Positions 54,165 through 62,538 are shown, numbered from the stretch's first letter. The stretch is DNA of 64,000 nucleotides from Vitreoscilla sp. (GCA_030150505.1 JASLFS010000003.1:1-64000), one strand, 5' to 3'. Program-made: numbers and translations. Notes: a model not told the origin generated them from the sequence alone.

Positions 54165-54239
54165 TGGTACGCCCACGGGGAATCGAACCCCGGTTGCCGC
54201 CGTGAAAGGGCAGTGTCCTAACCGCTAGACGATGGGCGC
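54165..54239 (-). tRNA. tRNA-Glu (anticodon TTC)
   Basis: The minus strand folds as a complete tRNA with encoded CCA; the anticodon loop reads CCTTTCACG (TTC), with the usual CGTCTAGCGGTTAGGACA D-arm region and a GGTTCGATTCC T-arm. The acceptor pairs GCGCCCA with TGGGCGT, leaving a G1-U72 wobble. It is the last gene of the Ser-Arg-Glu operon. Confidence 0.95.
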
Positions 54240-54259
54240 ATAAACTTTAAAATCTGTAC

Positions 54260-54336
54260 TGGCGCACCCGGAGCGATTCGAACGCCCGACCCTCTGGTTC
54301 GTAGCCAGATACTCTATCCAACTGAGCTACGGGTGC
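54260..54336 (-). tRNA. tRNA-Arg (anticodon ACG)
   Basis: A 77-nt tRNA with CCA encoded: acceptor GCACCCG/CGGGTGC, D-arm TAGCTCAGTTGGATAGAG, anticodon loop CTACGAA (ACG, read as ICG), and T-arm GTTCGAATC. Middle gene of the tRNA operon. Confidence 0.97.
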
Positions 54337-54354
54337 AATGCCATATTTCCTAAA

Positions 54355-54447
54355 TGGCGGAGAACGAGGGATTCGAACCCTCGATACAGGTTTTGCCCGT
54401 ATGCACCCTTAGCAGGGGTGTGCCTTCGACCACTCGGCCAGTTCTCC
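54355..54447 (-). tRNA. tRNA-Ser (anticodon GCT)
   Basis: A 93-nt class II tRNA with CCA encoded: acceptor GGAGAAC/GTTCTCC, anticodon loop CTGCTAA (GCT), a long variable arm (GCATACGGGC...CCTGTATC region) and T-arm GTTCGAATC. First gene of the operon. Confidence 0.97.
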
Positions 54448-54461
54448 GTTTAGGAAGGCGT

Positions 54462-54491
54462 ACTATACAAGTCTTACCGCCATCCCGTCAA
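54462..54491 (-). promoter_or_regulatory. promoter of the Ser-Arg-Glu tRNA operon
   Basis: On the minus strand TTGACG (54486-54491), an 18-bp spacer and TATAGT (54462-54467), the same hexamers as the rRNA promoter at 75-103, followed by a G/C-containing discriminator as in stringently controlled promoters. Confidence 0.75.
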
Positions 54492-54557
54492 GCCTTTTAA
54501 TAAATTTTTCTCAAAATAAAAAGCAAGTGATTATATTAACAGAGTATTTCATAATCA

Positions 54558-54767
54558 TCACTTATTCGGCAAAACCAAATAACCAACTAAAAATTCTTTA
54601 AAAACGAAGCCAAAAACACCTAAACCCAAAACCAAAAACAAAACAAACATCCCAAACTTCCCTGCTTTCGACTTTTTCCCTAGATCCCAAACAATAAATC
54701 CTAAGAAAACAACCAAACCAGTTAACAATATTTTCATTGACCAAGCGGCAAATTCACTTTCATCCAT
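54558..54767 (-). CDS. DUF2788 family small membrane protein
   Basis: A 69-aa protein with two hydrophobic helices separated by a basic loop (VWDLGKKSKAGKFG, about 26-39). This pattern and size match DUF2788, found in beta- and gammaproteobacteria. Function is unknown. It lies between the tRNA operon and grpE on the same strand as grpE. Confidence 0.72.
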   Translation of the reverse strand: MDESEFAAWSMKILLTGLVVFLGFIVWDLGKKSKAGKFGMFVLFLVLGLGVFGFVFKEFLVGYLVLPNK

Positions 54768-54877
54768 CTTGATGTATCCTATTTCTTAAAAATGTGTGTC
54801 ATTCTTATTTTATATCAAAACATTGCTAATGACACATTCAGTTAAAATTTAGAAAAACCCATTAACCAATCGAAAAT

Positions 54878-54910
54878 AAAAAAGCTCAACTATATAAAGT
54901 TGAGCTTTTT
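54878..54910 (-). terminator. terminator of grpE
   Basis: AAAAAGCTCAACT pairs with AGTTGAGCTTTTT around ATATAA, with T on the minus-strand 3' side, behind the grpE stop. Confidence 0.85.
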
Positions 54911-54941
54911 ACGACAATATTGCTGACTACTTGAAACAGGC

Positions 54942-55505
54942 TTATTCTGGATTTTTAGCAACCGTTACCATTGCTGGGCGAATAACGCGATCAGCTAATT
55001 GATAGCCTTTTTTCAAGATACTAACAATACTATTAGGCTCTAAATCGCTATCAACAGTTTGCAAAGCTTGGTGCAAATGTGGATCCAGTTTATCACCCAC
55101 ATTCACGGCAATTTCTTTTACTTGACCACGTTCAAACACTTTTTCCATTTCATTTAGCGTCATGGTTACGCCCATTTTTAAAGCATCGAACTGCCCACTT
55201 TGATCTAGCAAAGCCATTTCTAAGTAGTCTTTCACAGTCAACATATCTGTTGTAAATTTTTGCGTAGCAAATTTATGTGCTGATTGAAGCTCATCTTGAT
55301 GACGACGACGTAAATTTTGTTCATTTGCTAAAGAACGCAATTTCTCATCTTCTAATTGACCTTTTAAATCACTAATTTGAGCAACTAACTCTTCATAACT
55401 TGGAACTTCCTCTTGAGCTGCTTGTTCAGCTTGTTCCAAACCTTCTTGCACTAACTCGTCTTCTTTAGTCATGCTTGCAGTATTTTCTTGTTCAGAATGG
55501 CTCAT
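54942..55505 (-). CDS. grpE: GrpE, nucleotide exchange factor of DnaK
   Basis: Releases ADP from DnaK. The 187-aa protein has a low-complexity acidic/Gln-rich N-terminus, a long coiled coil (YEELVAQISDLKGQLEDEKLRSLANEQNLRRRHQDEL in one helix, about 36-75), and the C-terminal beta domain with the signature LDPHLHQALQTVDSDLEPNSIVSILKKGYQLADRVIRPAMV. I chose ATG 55505, with AGG 8 bases upstream. dnaK and dnaJ are not adjacent. An 8-bp-arm dyad lies upstream (55537-55558). Confidence 0.94.
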   Translation of the reverse strand: MSHSEQENTASMTKEDELVQEGLEQAEQAAQEEVPSYEELVAQISDLKGQLEDEKLRSLANEQNLRRRHQDELQSAHKFATQKFTTDMLTVKDYLEMALLDQSGQFDALKMGVTMTLNEMEKVFERGQVKEIAVNVGDKLDPHLHQALQTVDSDLEPNSIVSILKKGYQLADRVIRPAMVTVAKNPE

Positions 55506-55536
55506 TTTTCTACCTATCACAATTAAAATTGATATA

Positions 55537-55558
55537 TTGCCCTTTAAAATAAGGGCAA
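55537..55558. promoter_or_regulatory. inverted repeat upstream of grpE, possible operator
   Basis: TTGCCCTT (55537-55544) and its complement AAGGGCAA (55551-55558) around 6 bases, 32-53 bp before the grpE ATG. It is not a CIRCE element. A shorter relative (CCCT-TAATTT-AGGG) lies upstream of tig. Confidence 0.35.
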
Positions 55559-55673
55559 CTTCATTAAATACAAGCCTTACTCGCTAGTAATTCGCCGATT
55601 ATTAACATCTACCATTTCGTCAATCCATCTAAAATCCATTTATTTTAAACATTACAATAAGATAATTTTTAAA

Positions 55674-55686
55674 TTGTGCATTGCAC
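55674..55686. promoter_or_regulatory. TTGTGCATTGCAC motif upstream of aceK
   Basis: Contains the dyad GTGCA-T-TGCAC. The same core, TTGTGCAT(C)GCA, lies before aceA at 57942-57954, and I did not notice it elsewhere in the window. It may be the site of a common regulator of the glyoxylate shunt. Confidence 0.45.
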
Positions 55687-55761
55687 GAAAATGACAAAAC
55701 AGTTAAGGTAATCATAAAATTATGATAAAAATACACTATAAATACAAAGGAGTCTTTCAAA

Positions 55762-57531
55762 ATGAATCGATTAAGCATTCAAAAAGCAAAGGCTGTAGCA
55801 GAAACTATTCTTTCAGGTTTCAATAAACACTATACGATGTTTCGTGCTACAAGCGCACAGGCAAAAGGTTTGTTTGAGTCTGGTGACTGGCACGGTATAC
55901 AACGCTTAGTTGCTGACAGAATTCAAATGTACGATGACAGGGTTAAAGAGGCTGTTGAAGCACTGCGAGCGGAATATGCGGCCAATGCTTTAAATGAACA
56001 AATTTGGCAAAATGCCAAAACAGAATACATCGCCTCTTTAGTCAACCATAAACAGCCAGAACTAGCTGAAACTTTTTTCAACTCAGTTTCCACCAAAATC
56101 TTAGATAAAGATTACTATAAAAATCAATTTATCTTTGTAAAGCCCGCTATATCAACAGAGTACATTGATTCCGACCCTCATACATTCCAATCCTTCTACC
56201 CCAATAGCCAAGGCTTAATAGGCTGCCTGCAAAATGTTCTCAATCACTTTAATTGGAAAACACCTTTTGCACATAAAAATAAAGATATCTGCAATATTCT
56301 TCGTGCTGCCAAAAAGTATTTTGCAGACCAATGGCCACTTAGTGAATTAAACCTACACATTCAAATATTACATTCAGCATTTTATCGAAACAAAAGTGCT
56401 TATATTTTTGGACAAATTATTAATGGTGCAGCTCGTTATCCATTTGCATTAGCAATCACTCATAACAATGAAGGCCAATTAATCATTGATGCAGCATTAT
56501 TCGAAGCGCAACAGATTGCAGTAATGTTCTCGTTTGCTCGTGCTTATTTCCTAGTTGATATGGATGTGCCTTCTGGCTATGTGCACTTTTTGCGATCAAT
56601 GTTACCAATGCGTTCAACCAGCGATTTTTATACCATGCTTGGCCTACAGAAGCAGTCTAAAAATATTTTCTTCAGGGAGTTCCAACAACATCTACAATAT
56701 TCCCATGACAATTTTATTCTTGCTCCGGGCGTAAAAGGTTTGGTGATGAGCGTATTCACATTACCGTCTTTCCCTTACGTCTTCAAAGTGATTAAAGATA
56801 CTTTTGGCCCCAATAAAGATTTTGACCAAGAATATGTTCGCCAAAAATATTTATTGGTTAAAAGGCATGACCGTGTTGGTCGCATGGCAGACACACTTGA
56901 GTTTTCAAGCATGGCTCTACCTAAAAATCGCATGTCCGCAGACTTACTAGAAGAGCTACGAACATTAGCGCCCTCTCAGATTGAAGAACAAAAAGATGTT
57001 GTCGTAATCAAGCATTGCTATGTGGAGATGCGCTTGAAACCTCTAAACCTCTTCATGCAAAGCGCCTCACCAGAAGATAAAGCTTCTGCAGTCATCGATT
57101 ATGGCTACTGCCTAAAAGAATTAGCATCAGCTAACATTTTCCCTGGTGACATGCTATATAAAAACTTTGGTATGACAAGATTTAATCGGGTCATTTTCTA
57201 TGACTATGATGAAATCGAGTACATGACTGATTGTAATTTCCGAGCCATTCCAGAAGCACCTAATCCGGAATATGAAATGTCTGATCAAGTTTGGTATCCC
57301 GTTCACCCTGGCGATGTATTCCCTGAAGAATTTGGTCCATTCCTATTAGGAGAACCAGATGTGCGAAAAGTATTTTTAGAACATCATCGTGAATTATTAT
57401 CACCTAAATTTTGGCAAGAAAAGAAAGATCGTATTGCATCAGGCATTATCGAAGACTTTTACCCTTATCCTCAATCATGCAGATTTCAAGTTACTGAAGG
57501 TAATTTTGCTTCAGATACAATGGATGCTTAA
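55762..57531 (+). CDS. aceK: isocitrate dehydrogenase kinase/phosphatase
   Basis: Bifunctional enzyme that switches isocitrate dehydrogenase off by phosphorylation so that isocitrate enters the glyoxylate shunt during growth on acetate. The 589-aa protein has the N-terminal AMP-binding regulatory domain and the C-terminal kinase-like domain: APGVKGLVMSVFTLPSFPYVFKVIKD (nucleotide loop and Lys), and the DMLYKNFGMTRFNRVIFYDYDEIEYM catalytic segment. AAGGAG stands 9 bases before the ATG. It precedes aceA with 476 bp between and its own terminator. An uptake-like 12-mer with one mismatch lies at 56220-56231. Confidence 0.95.
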   Translation: MNRLSIQKAKAVAETILSGFNKHYTMFRATSAQAKGLFESGDWHGIQRLVADRIQMYDDRVKEAVEALRAEYAANALNEQIWQNAKTEYIASLVNHKQPELAETFFNSVSTKILDKDYYKNQFIFVKPAISTEYIDSDPHTFQSFYPNSQGLIGCLQNVLNHFNWKTPFAHKNKDICNILRAAKKYFADQWPLSELNLHIQILHSAFYRNKSAYIFGQIINGAARYPFALAITHNNEGQLIIDAALFEAQQIAVMFSFARAYFLVDMDVPSGYVHFLRSMLPMRSTSDFYTMLGLQKQSKNIFFREFQQHLQYSHDNFILAPGVKGLVMSVFTLPSFPYVFKVIKDTFGPNKDFDQEYVRQKYLLVKRHDRVGRMADTLEFSSMALPKNRMSADLLEELRTLAPSQIEEQKDVVVIKHCYVEMRLKPLNLFMQSASPEDKASAVIDYGYCLKELASANIFPGDMLYKNFGMTRFNRVIFYDYDEIEYMTDCNFRAIPEAPNPEYEMSDQVWYPVHPGDVFPEEFGPFLLGEPDVRKVFLEHHRELLSPKFWQEKKDRIASGIIEDFYPYPQSCRFQVTEGNFASDTMDA

Positions 57532-57547
57532 AGATTACACCATTTTC

Positions 57548-57577
57548 AAAAGCTACTTTTTCAAAAGTAGCTTTTTT
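57548..57577 (+). terminator. terminator of aceK
   Basis: AAAAGCTACTTTT pairs with AAAAGTAGCTTTT and is followed by T, 17 bases after the aceK stop. Confidence 0.85.
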
Positions 57578-57879
57578 ATTCTCAGTTTAAAATAACAGCA
57601 TCCCATACAAACCCCCAATCAATAATATAAAATACTGTATCCAATCAAATTTTATGTTCTCATAACAACAATTACATCATCAATATTCACAAATACTGAC
57701 GAATTTCTCCTTGAAAAAACATTTTCTCCTGATATTAATCAATTATTACGTTCGAATAACATCACAACAACGAATTTGAGCGTTTTTGATGAAAAAACAA
57801 CTTATTCATTGTAAATACAGGTTTAATTCATATCAATAATCAGCATATACGAATAAAATAGGTTCGATAACGCAAACTA

Positions 57880-57907
57880 TTGAAAATACTAAAAAATATT
57901 TTATAAA
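57880..57907 (+). promoter_or_regulatory. candidate aceA promoter
   Basis: TTGAAA (57880-57885), a 16-bp spacer and TATAAA (57902-57907), 100 bp before the ATG. The shared ace motif lies about 30 bp downstream of the predicted start, a position that suits a repressor. Confidence 0.4.
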
Positions 57908-57941
57908 AGGACTAGCCAAACCATAAAATTAGTGGTTAAAT

Positions 57942-57954
57942 TTGTGCATCGCAT
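57942..57954. promoter_or_regulatory. TTGTGCATCGCAT motif upstream of aceA
   Basis: Matches the aceK-upstream motif (55674-55686) in 11 of the first 12 positions. It lies 54-66 bp before the aceA start codon. Confidence 0.45.
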
Positions 57955-58007
57955 CACTGACAAGATGAAGATAATTCCAAACTCATATCAGAACAAAGGA
58001 TAAAACA

Positions 58008-59603
58008 ATGTCAAAATACCTAAACGAAATTAAAGCTCTTACTGAAATCAAACAAAAAGCAGGCGAAAGCTGGCATGCTATTAACCCAGAATATGCAGCT
58101 CGTATGCGTATTGAAAACCGTTTCCAAACAGGATTAGATATTGCAAAATATACCGCCAAAATCATGCGTAAAGATATGGCAGAATATGATGCAGACTCTT
58201 CTGCTTACACTCAATCTTTAGGTTGCTGGCATGGTTTTGTTGGCCAACAAAAAATGATTTCAATTAAAAAACATTTGAAATCAACTGATAAACGTTATTT
58301 ATACTTATCTGGCTGGATGGTTGCTGCATTGCGTTCAGAATTTGGTCCTTTACCTGACCAATCTATGCATGAGAAAACCTCTGTATCTAGCCTAATCGAA
58401 GAACTATATACGTTCTTACGTCAAGCAGACGCTCGTGAATTAGACTTACTATTTTCAGGTTTAGACGAAGCTCGTGAAGCTGGAAATAAAGCAAAAGAAG
58501 AAGAACTTCTAAATCAAATTGATAACTTTGAAACACACGTTGTACCTATCATTGCTGATATTGACGCTGGTTTCGGTAATGAAGAAGCTACTTATTTATT
58601 AGCTAAAAAAATGATTGAAGCTGGTGCTTGCTGTATTCAAATTGAAAACCAAGTTTCAGATGAAAAACAATGTGGTCACCAAGACGGTAAAGTAACAGTT
58701 CCTCACGCTGACTTCTTGGCTAAAATTAATGCAGTTCGTTATGCTTTCCTAGAACTAGGTGTTGACGATGGTGTAATTGTTGCTCGTACAGACTCTTTAG
58801 GTGCTGGCTTAACAAAACAAATCGCTGTAACTGATGAGCCAGGTGACTTGGGTGACTTATACAACAGCTTCCTTGATGGTGAATACATTAATGATGCTAG
58901 CGAAATCAACAATGGTGACGTTGTTATTAAATCTAACGGCAAACTATTAAAACCAAAACGCTTGGCAAGTGGCTTATTCGAATTCAAACCAAACACTGGC
59001 GAAGATCGCGTAATCTTAGACTGCATCACTTCTCTACAAAATGGTGCTGACTTGTTATGGATTGAAACTGAAAAACCGCACGTTGGCCAAATTGCACAAA
59101 TGGTTAACCGCATTCGTGAAGCAGTTCCTAATGCGAAATTGGTATACAACAATAGCCCATCATTCAACTGGACACTAAACTTCCGTCAACAAGTATTTGA
59201 TGCATGGAAAGAAGCTGGTAAAGATGTTTCTGCGTTCGATCGTGCTAAATTGATGAGCGAAGAATATGATGGTACTGACTTGTGTGCTGAAGCTGATGAG
59301 AAAATCCGTACATTCCAAGCAGATGCTGCTCGTGAAGCTGGTATTTTCCACCACTTGATTACACTACCAACATACCATACAACAGCATTGTCTACTGATG
59401 ACTTGGCTAAAGGCTACTTCGATAAAGAAGGCATGTTGGCTTATGTTAAAGGTGTACAACGTCGCGAAATTCGCAATGGTATTGCTTGTGTTAAACACCA
59501 AAACATGGCTGGTTCTGACATTGGTGATAACCATAAAGAATACTTTGCTGGCGATGCAGCTCTAAAAGCTGGTGGTAAAGATAACACCATGAACCAATTC
59601 TAA
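58008..59603 (+). CDS. aceA: isocitrate lyase
   Basis: Splits isocitrate to glyoxylate and succinate, the entry step of the glyoxylate shunt. At 531 aa it is the long bacterial form, as in Pseudomonas, rather than the 430-aa E. coli form. The active-site loop is KQCGH (K220-H224, catalytic Cys222), with the Mg site ADIDAGFGNEEATY and NNSPSFNW. AAAGGA precedes the ATG and a strong hairpin follows. Malate synthase is not in the window. Confidence 0.96.
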   Translation: MSKYLNEIKALTEIKQKAGESWHAINPEYAARMRIENRFQTGLDIAKYTAKIMRKDMAEYDADSSAYTQSLGCWHGFVGQQKMISIKKHLKSTDKRYLYLSGWMVAALRSEFGPLPDQSMHEKTSVSSLIEELYTFLRQADARELDLLFSGLDEAREAGNKAKEEELLNQIDNFETHVVPIIADIDAGFGNEEATYLLAKKMIEAGACCIQIENQVSDEKQCGHQDGKVTVPHADFLAKINAVRYAFLELGVDDGVIVARTDSLGAGLTKQIAVTDEPGDLGDLYNSFLDGEYINDASEINNGDVVIKSNGKLLKPKRLASGLFEFKPNTGEDRVILDCITSLQNGADLLWIETEKPHVGQIAQMVNRIREAVPNAKLVYNNSPSFNWTLNFRQQVFDAWKEAGKDVSAFDRAKLMSEEYDGTDLCAEADEKIRTFQADAAREAGIFHHLITLPTYHTTALSTDDLAKGYFDKEGMLAYVKGVQRREIRNGIACVKHQNMAGSDIGDNHKEYFAGDAALKAGGKDNTMNQF

Positions 59604-59664
59604 ATATTGAATTGATTAATCAATGGTAAATTGAATAATAATTAATATATCCTCCTGATACTTC

Positions 59665-59691
59665 AGCGACCCTTTTTGGGTCGCTTTTTTT
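59665..59691 (+). terminator. terminator of aceA
   Basis: AGCGACCC-TTTTT-GGGTCGCT followed by six T. Confidence 0.9.
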
Positions 59692-59790
59692 CGTATATTG
59701 ATGGCAATATTCATGAACATCACCTTGATATATACCGTCTAACCCCAATCTATAAAGGCATTAGTTAATCTCTAAATAACAAAGGGCATC

Positions 59791-60537
59791 ATGCATAAAA
59801 ATAATTTGTTAGCTCAATCTTTAGAACAAGCGATTCATCAACCATTGCATCGTACTCAGTTCTACCATGATTTTTATGATGCAACTATTTTCCTTGCCAG
59901 TCATCATGATGACCATTTAACCAAAAATACTGAGATTGATTGGCAATCAGATGCTGATATTCAAATCCAACAAATACAAATTAATAATGAGTGGTTTGTA
60001 CCTATTTTCAGTAGCTTAGAAAATATGAAAAATCACATTGAAAAGCCTGTTTACTATCTATCATTTCCAGCAAAAGAATTATTATTAATGCTGCCAAATA
60101 TGAATTTATATTTAGATTATGGTTGCACTGTGAGCAAACCTTTTTCTGCTGAAGAGTTACTGAGCATCTCAGACGGGAGTATTTTTCATACTGCAAAAGA
60201 AACCATCATCAACAGCAATAGCGAAACTTTGCTAGGCGAACCCACAGAATATCCAACTGCTCTTGCTAATGCGTTACTGGCTTGGTTTCCAAGCCAACCA
60301 TCGATTCAACGTGCCTGGCTTGCCATGATCTATAATCCAACAGATGGCTTACCACCGCATACTATTTTAGCGTTAGAAACCAATCAGCCCATCACCGAGC
60401 TGTCTCATGAAATTAGCCAGCTCATACAACAAACCAATATCCCTAATCCCCCATTGGATATTTTGCCATTAGGCAGTGGTGAAGCCATTGAAGACTATTT
60501 CCTAGAAGACACAAAACCGTTTTACCACCAAGCTTAA
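59791..60537 (+). CDS. SseB family protein
   Basis: A 248-aa soluble protein resembling enhanced serine sensitivity protein SseB: an N-terminal domain (FYHDFYDATIFLA ... IFSSLENMKNHIEKPVYYLSFPAKELLLML in separate blocks, NLYLDYGCTVSKPFSAEEL) and a C-terminal SseB domain (AWLAMIYNPTDGLPPHTILALET). The molecular function is not known. AAAGGGC lies upstream of the start. It is followed by a perfect inverted repeat without a T run. Confidence 0.8.
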   Translation: MHKNNLLAQSLEQAIHQPLHRTQFYHDFYDATIFLASHHDDHLTKNTEIDWQSDADIQIQQIQINNEWFVPIFSSLENMKNHIEKPVYYLSFPAKELLLMLPNMNLYLDYGCTVSKPFSAEELLSISDGSIFHTAKETIINSNSETLLGEPTEYPTALANALLAWFPSQPSIQRAWLAMIYNPTDGLPPHTILALETNQPITELSHEISQLIQQTNIPNPPLDILPLGSGEAIEDYFLEDTKPFYHQA

Positions 60538-60546
60538 TTTTCTCTC

Positions 60547-60580
60547 ATTAACTAACCTGATTAATATCAGGTTAGTTAAT
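60547..60580. repeat. perfect 15-bp inverted repeat after the SseB gene
   Basis: ATTAACTAACCTGAT (60547-60561) and its complement (60566-60580) around TAAT, 10 bases beyond the stop. The missing T run makes it an untypical terminator; a 3'-end stabilising hairpin is an alternative. The rest of the gap to 60820 shows nothing else. Confidence 0.6.
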
Positions 60581-60820
60581 ATCGATAATGCAAATCCATC
60601 AACAAATTTACTTATCATAAAATATCTTGCTGCGTCTATATCCATATAGAATTAATTAAATTACCAACTTAGTTTTGTTGTAAACCATACCGTCAAAAAA
60701 AACATTCCCAATATAAAATATAATTACATTTAACAAACTATTATAATGCTTGAGCATAATAAAAAATAATTCATCATTTGCTGCAATGTCAGCCATCCAT
60801 AAATTTATAAGGGGAAAATA

Positions 60821-61504
60821 ATGAGTCAATGGTGCAGTTTACTGCTAGCAAGATTCATTGATAGCTTGCTCTGTTTGGTTACGTCATTTATTACCGGTGT
60901 TCGCCCACAAAGCCCACGAGATTTATCTTTCACACCACAACAAAAAATTTATTTTGCCAATCATAATAGCCATGGGGACTTTGTTCTGGTTTGGGTTTCT
61001 TTACCCAAAAAATGGCGCATGAAAACAAAACCCGTTGCTGGCGCTGACTATTGGCTTGGCAACCGCATTAAACAATTTATTGTCGAACGTGTTTTCAACG
61101 CTTTATTAATTGATAGAAAAAATGGTAATGGTGTTGATTCTGTTGCACAAATGAATCAAGTATTAGATAACAACCAATCATTAATCATTTTTCCTGAAGG
61201 CACACGCAATACTGAAGATGATGTGCTATTAAAACCCTTTAAAAGTGGCATTTATCATCTAGCAAAAAACAATCCACAAGCTCAACTTATTCCGGTTTGG
61301 ATTGATAACATGAACCGTGTTTTACCCAAAGGTAAACTGTTGCCTGTACCATTGCTCTGCACTGTTAGCCTTGGTGATGCCATCCAATTAAATGAGAATG
61401 AAAGTAAAGAAGAGTTTTTAAATCGTACTCGTGATGCAATGCTTGCCCTAGCTCCTGATACTCATCCACTGTACAGTCAAATCAATAATGAGGAGAAAGC
61501 ATGA
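60821..61504 (+). CDS. 1-acyl-glycerol-3-phosphate acyltransferase-like protein
   Basis: A 227-aa membrane-associated acyltransferase of the PlsC family. Motif I is ANHNSHGDF (H-x4-D), motif III IIFPEGTRN, and motif IV LIPVWIDNM. The N-terminus has one hydrophobic helix. GGGGA is upstream. It overlaps the CdsA-like gene by 4 bases (ATGA), so the two form a phospholipid-related operon. It may be a second PlsC or an enzyme for a special lipid. Confidence 0.88.
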   Translation: MSQWCSLLLARFIDSLLCLVTSFITGVRPQSPRDLSFTPQQKIYFANHNSHGDFVLVWVSLPKKWRMKTKPVAGADYWLGNRIKQFIVERVFNALLIDRKNGNGVDSVAQMNQVLDNNQSLIIFPEGTRNTEDDVLLKPFKSGIYHLAKNNPQAQLIPVWIDNMNRVLPKGKLLPVPLLCTVSLGDAIQLNENESKEEFLNRTRDAMLALAPDTHPLYSQINNEEKA

Positions 61505-62427
61505 ATGCCACATGGGGATTATTAACCATTATTTTAAGTATATTAAGCATCGCTACTTTAACTGGACAGTTTCTCAAATGGAAACAAGCAACGCCAAGCA
61601 ATACCATTGATAACCTAAATGCTCGTATTAATGCATGGTGGATTATGGTTATTGTATTGGTTTTAGCGTTTGTAACCGGGCGTTTTGGTACCATTATTTT
61701 ATTTTTCTTAATATCCTTTGCTGCATTACGCGAATTTTTATCGCTCGTTGTCAGCAGAAGAAGCGATCACACCGCCCTGGTAGTCTGCTTTTATGTCCTA
61801 TTACCATTTCAGTATTTATTTGTTTTGATTGACTGGTATGGCATGTTTTCGATTTTCATTCCTGTCTATGGATTTTTACTTTTACCAATCGTGGCATCTT
61901 TAGCGGGTGATACAAAATATTTCTTAGAACGTGCTGCAAAAATACAATGGGCAGCAATGATTAGTATTTTCTGTTTATCTCATGTACCAGCCATTATGAA
62001 TTTAAAGATTACTGGCTTTGATTACAATATATTATTAATTGTTTTCTTAATTGCAGTCGTGCAATCTAGTGACGTTTTGCAATATATTTGGGGAAAATTA
62101 TTTGGTAAAAAGAAAATCCTGCCAGCTTTATCGCCATCAAAAACGACGGTCGGCACTATTGGTGGCATTTTAAGTGCAACACTGGTTGCTATCGCGCTTC
62201 ACCCTATTACGCCTTTCTCTTGGTGGCAAGCAGCCATTATTGGTTTAATCATTTGCATCATGGGCTTTTTAGGCGGTTTAGTGATGTCTGCTATTAAGCG
62301 AGATCGTGGCGTGAAAGATTGGGGCAATTTAATTCACGGTCATGGTGGCATGTTAGATCGAGTTGATTCCATCTGCTTTTCTGCACCCATTTTCTTTCAT
62401 GTCGTGCGCTATTGCTTTAATGGCTAA
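61501..62427 (+). CDS. CdsA-like phosphatidate cytidylyltransferase
   Basis: A 308-aa inner-membrane protein with about eight hydrophobic helices and the CDP-diglyceride synthase signature: SPSKTTVGTIGG (about 213-224) and SAIKRDRGVKDWGNLIHGHGGMLDRVDS near the end. It makes CDP-diacylglycerol from phosphatidate and CTP. Coupling to an acyltransferase resembles the E. coli ynbAB-type accessory lipid loci, so it could be a paralogue beside the housekeeping cdsA, which is not in this window. Confidence 0.88.
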   Translation: MNATWGLLTIILSILSIATLTGQFLKWKQATPSNTIDNLNARINAWWIMVIVLVLAFVTGRFGTIILFFLISFAALREFLSLVVSRRSDHTALVVCFYVLLPFQYLFVLIDWYGMFSIFIPVYGFLLLPIVASLAGDTKYFLERAAKIQWAAMISIFCLSHVPAIMNLKITGFDYNILLIVFLIAVVQSSDVLQYIWGKLFGKKKILPALSPSKTTVGTIGGILSATLVAIALHPITPFSWWQAAIIGLIICIMGFLGGLVMSAIKRDRGVKDWGNLIHGHGGMLDRVDSICFSAPIFFHVVRYCFNG

Positions 62428-62508
62428 ATCCCTTATTTCAAACGATCCTGAAACTAGTATCTCGTTCTACTGAACAAGTTATTCTAGTTTCAGGTAAAAT
62501 CCCTTATT
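62426..62508. repeat. direct-repeat / inverted-repeat cassette between cdsA-like and ABC-F genes
   Basis: Two direct copies of AAATCCCTTATT (62426-62437 and 62497-62508) flank an 11-bp perfect inverted repeat (CCTGAAACTAG at 62447-62457, complement at 62484-62494). The first copy overlaps the cdsA-like stop codon. It may be a small duplicated or mobile remnant, or a terminator with a long loop. Confidence 0.5.
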
Positions 62509-62538
62509 CCTAGCAACATACAAAGCTGTTTTATCATT

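Larger units (their letters stand above)
57532..58007. other. aceK-aceA intergenic region
   Basis: It holds the aceK terminator (57548-57577), an AT-rich stretch with no ORF or RNA that I can recognise, a candidate aceA promoter (57880-57907) and the TTGTGCATCGCAT motif (57942-57954) between that promoter and the aceA start. Confidence 0.5.

Noticed and set aside
58739..59167. 142-codon minus-strand ORF within aceA
   Set aside because: Antisense to isocitrate lyase, which covers the whole region with conserved motifs.
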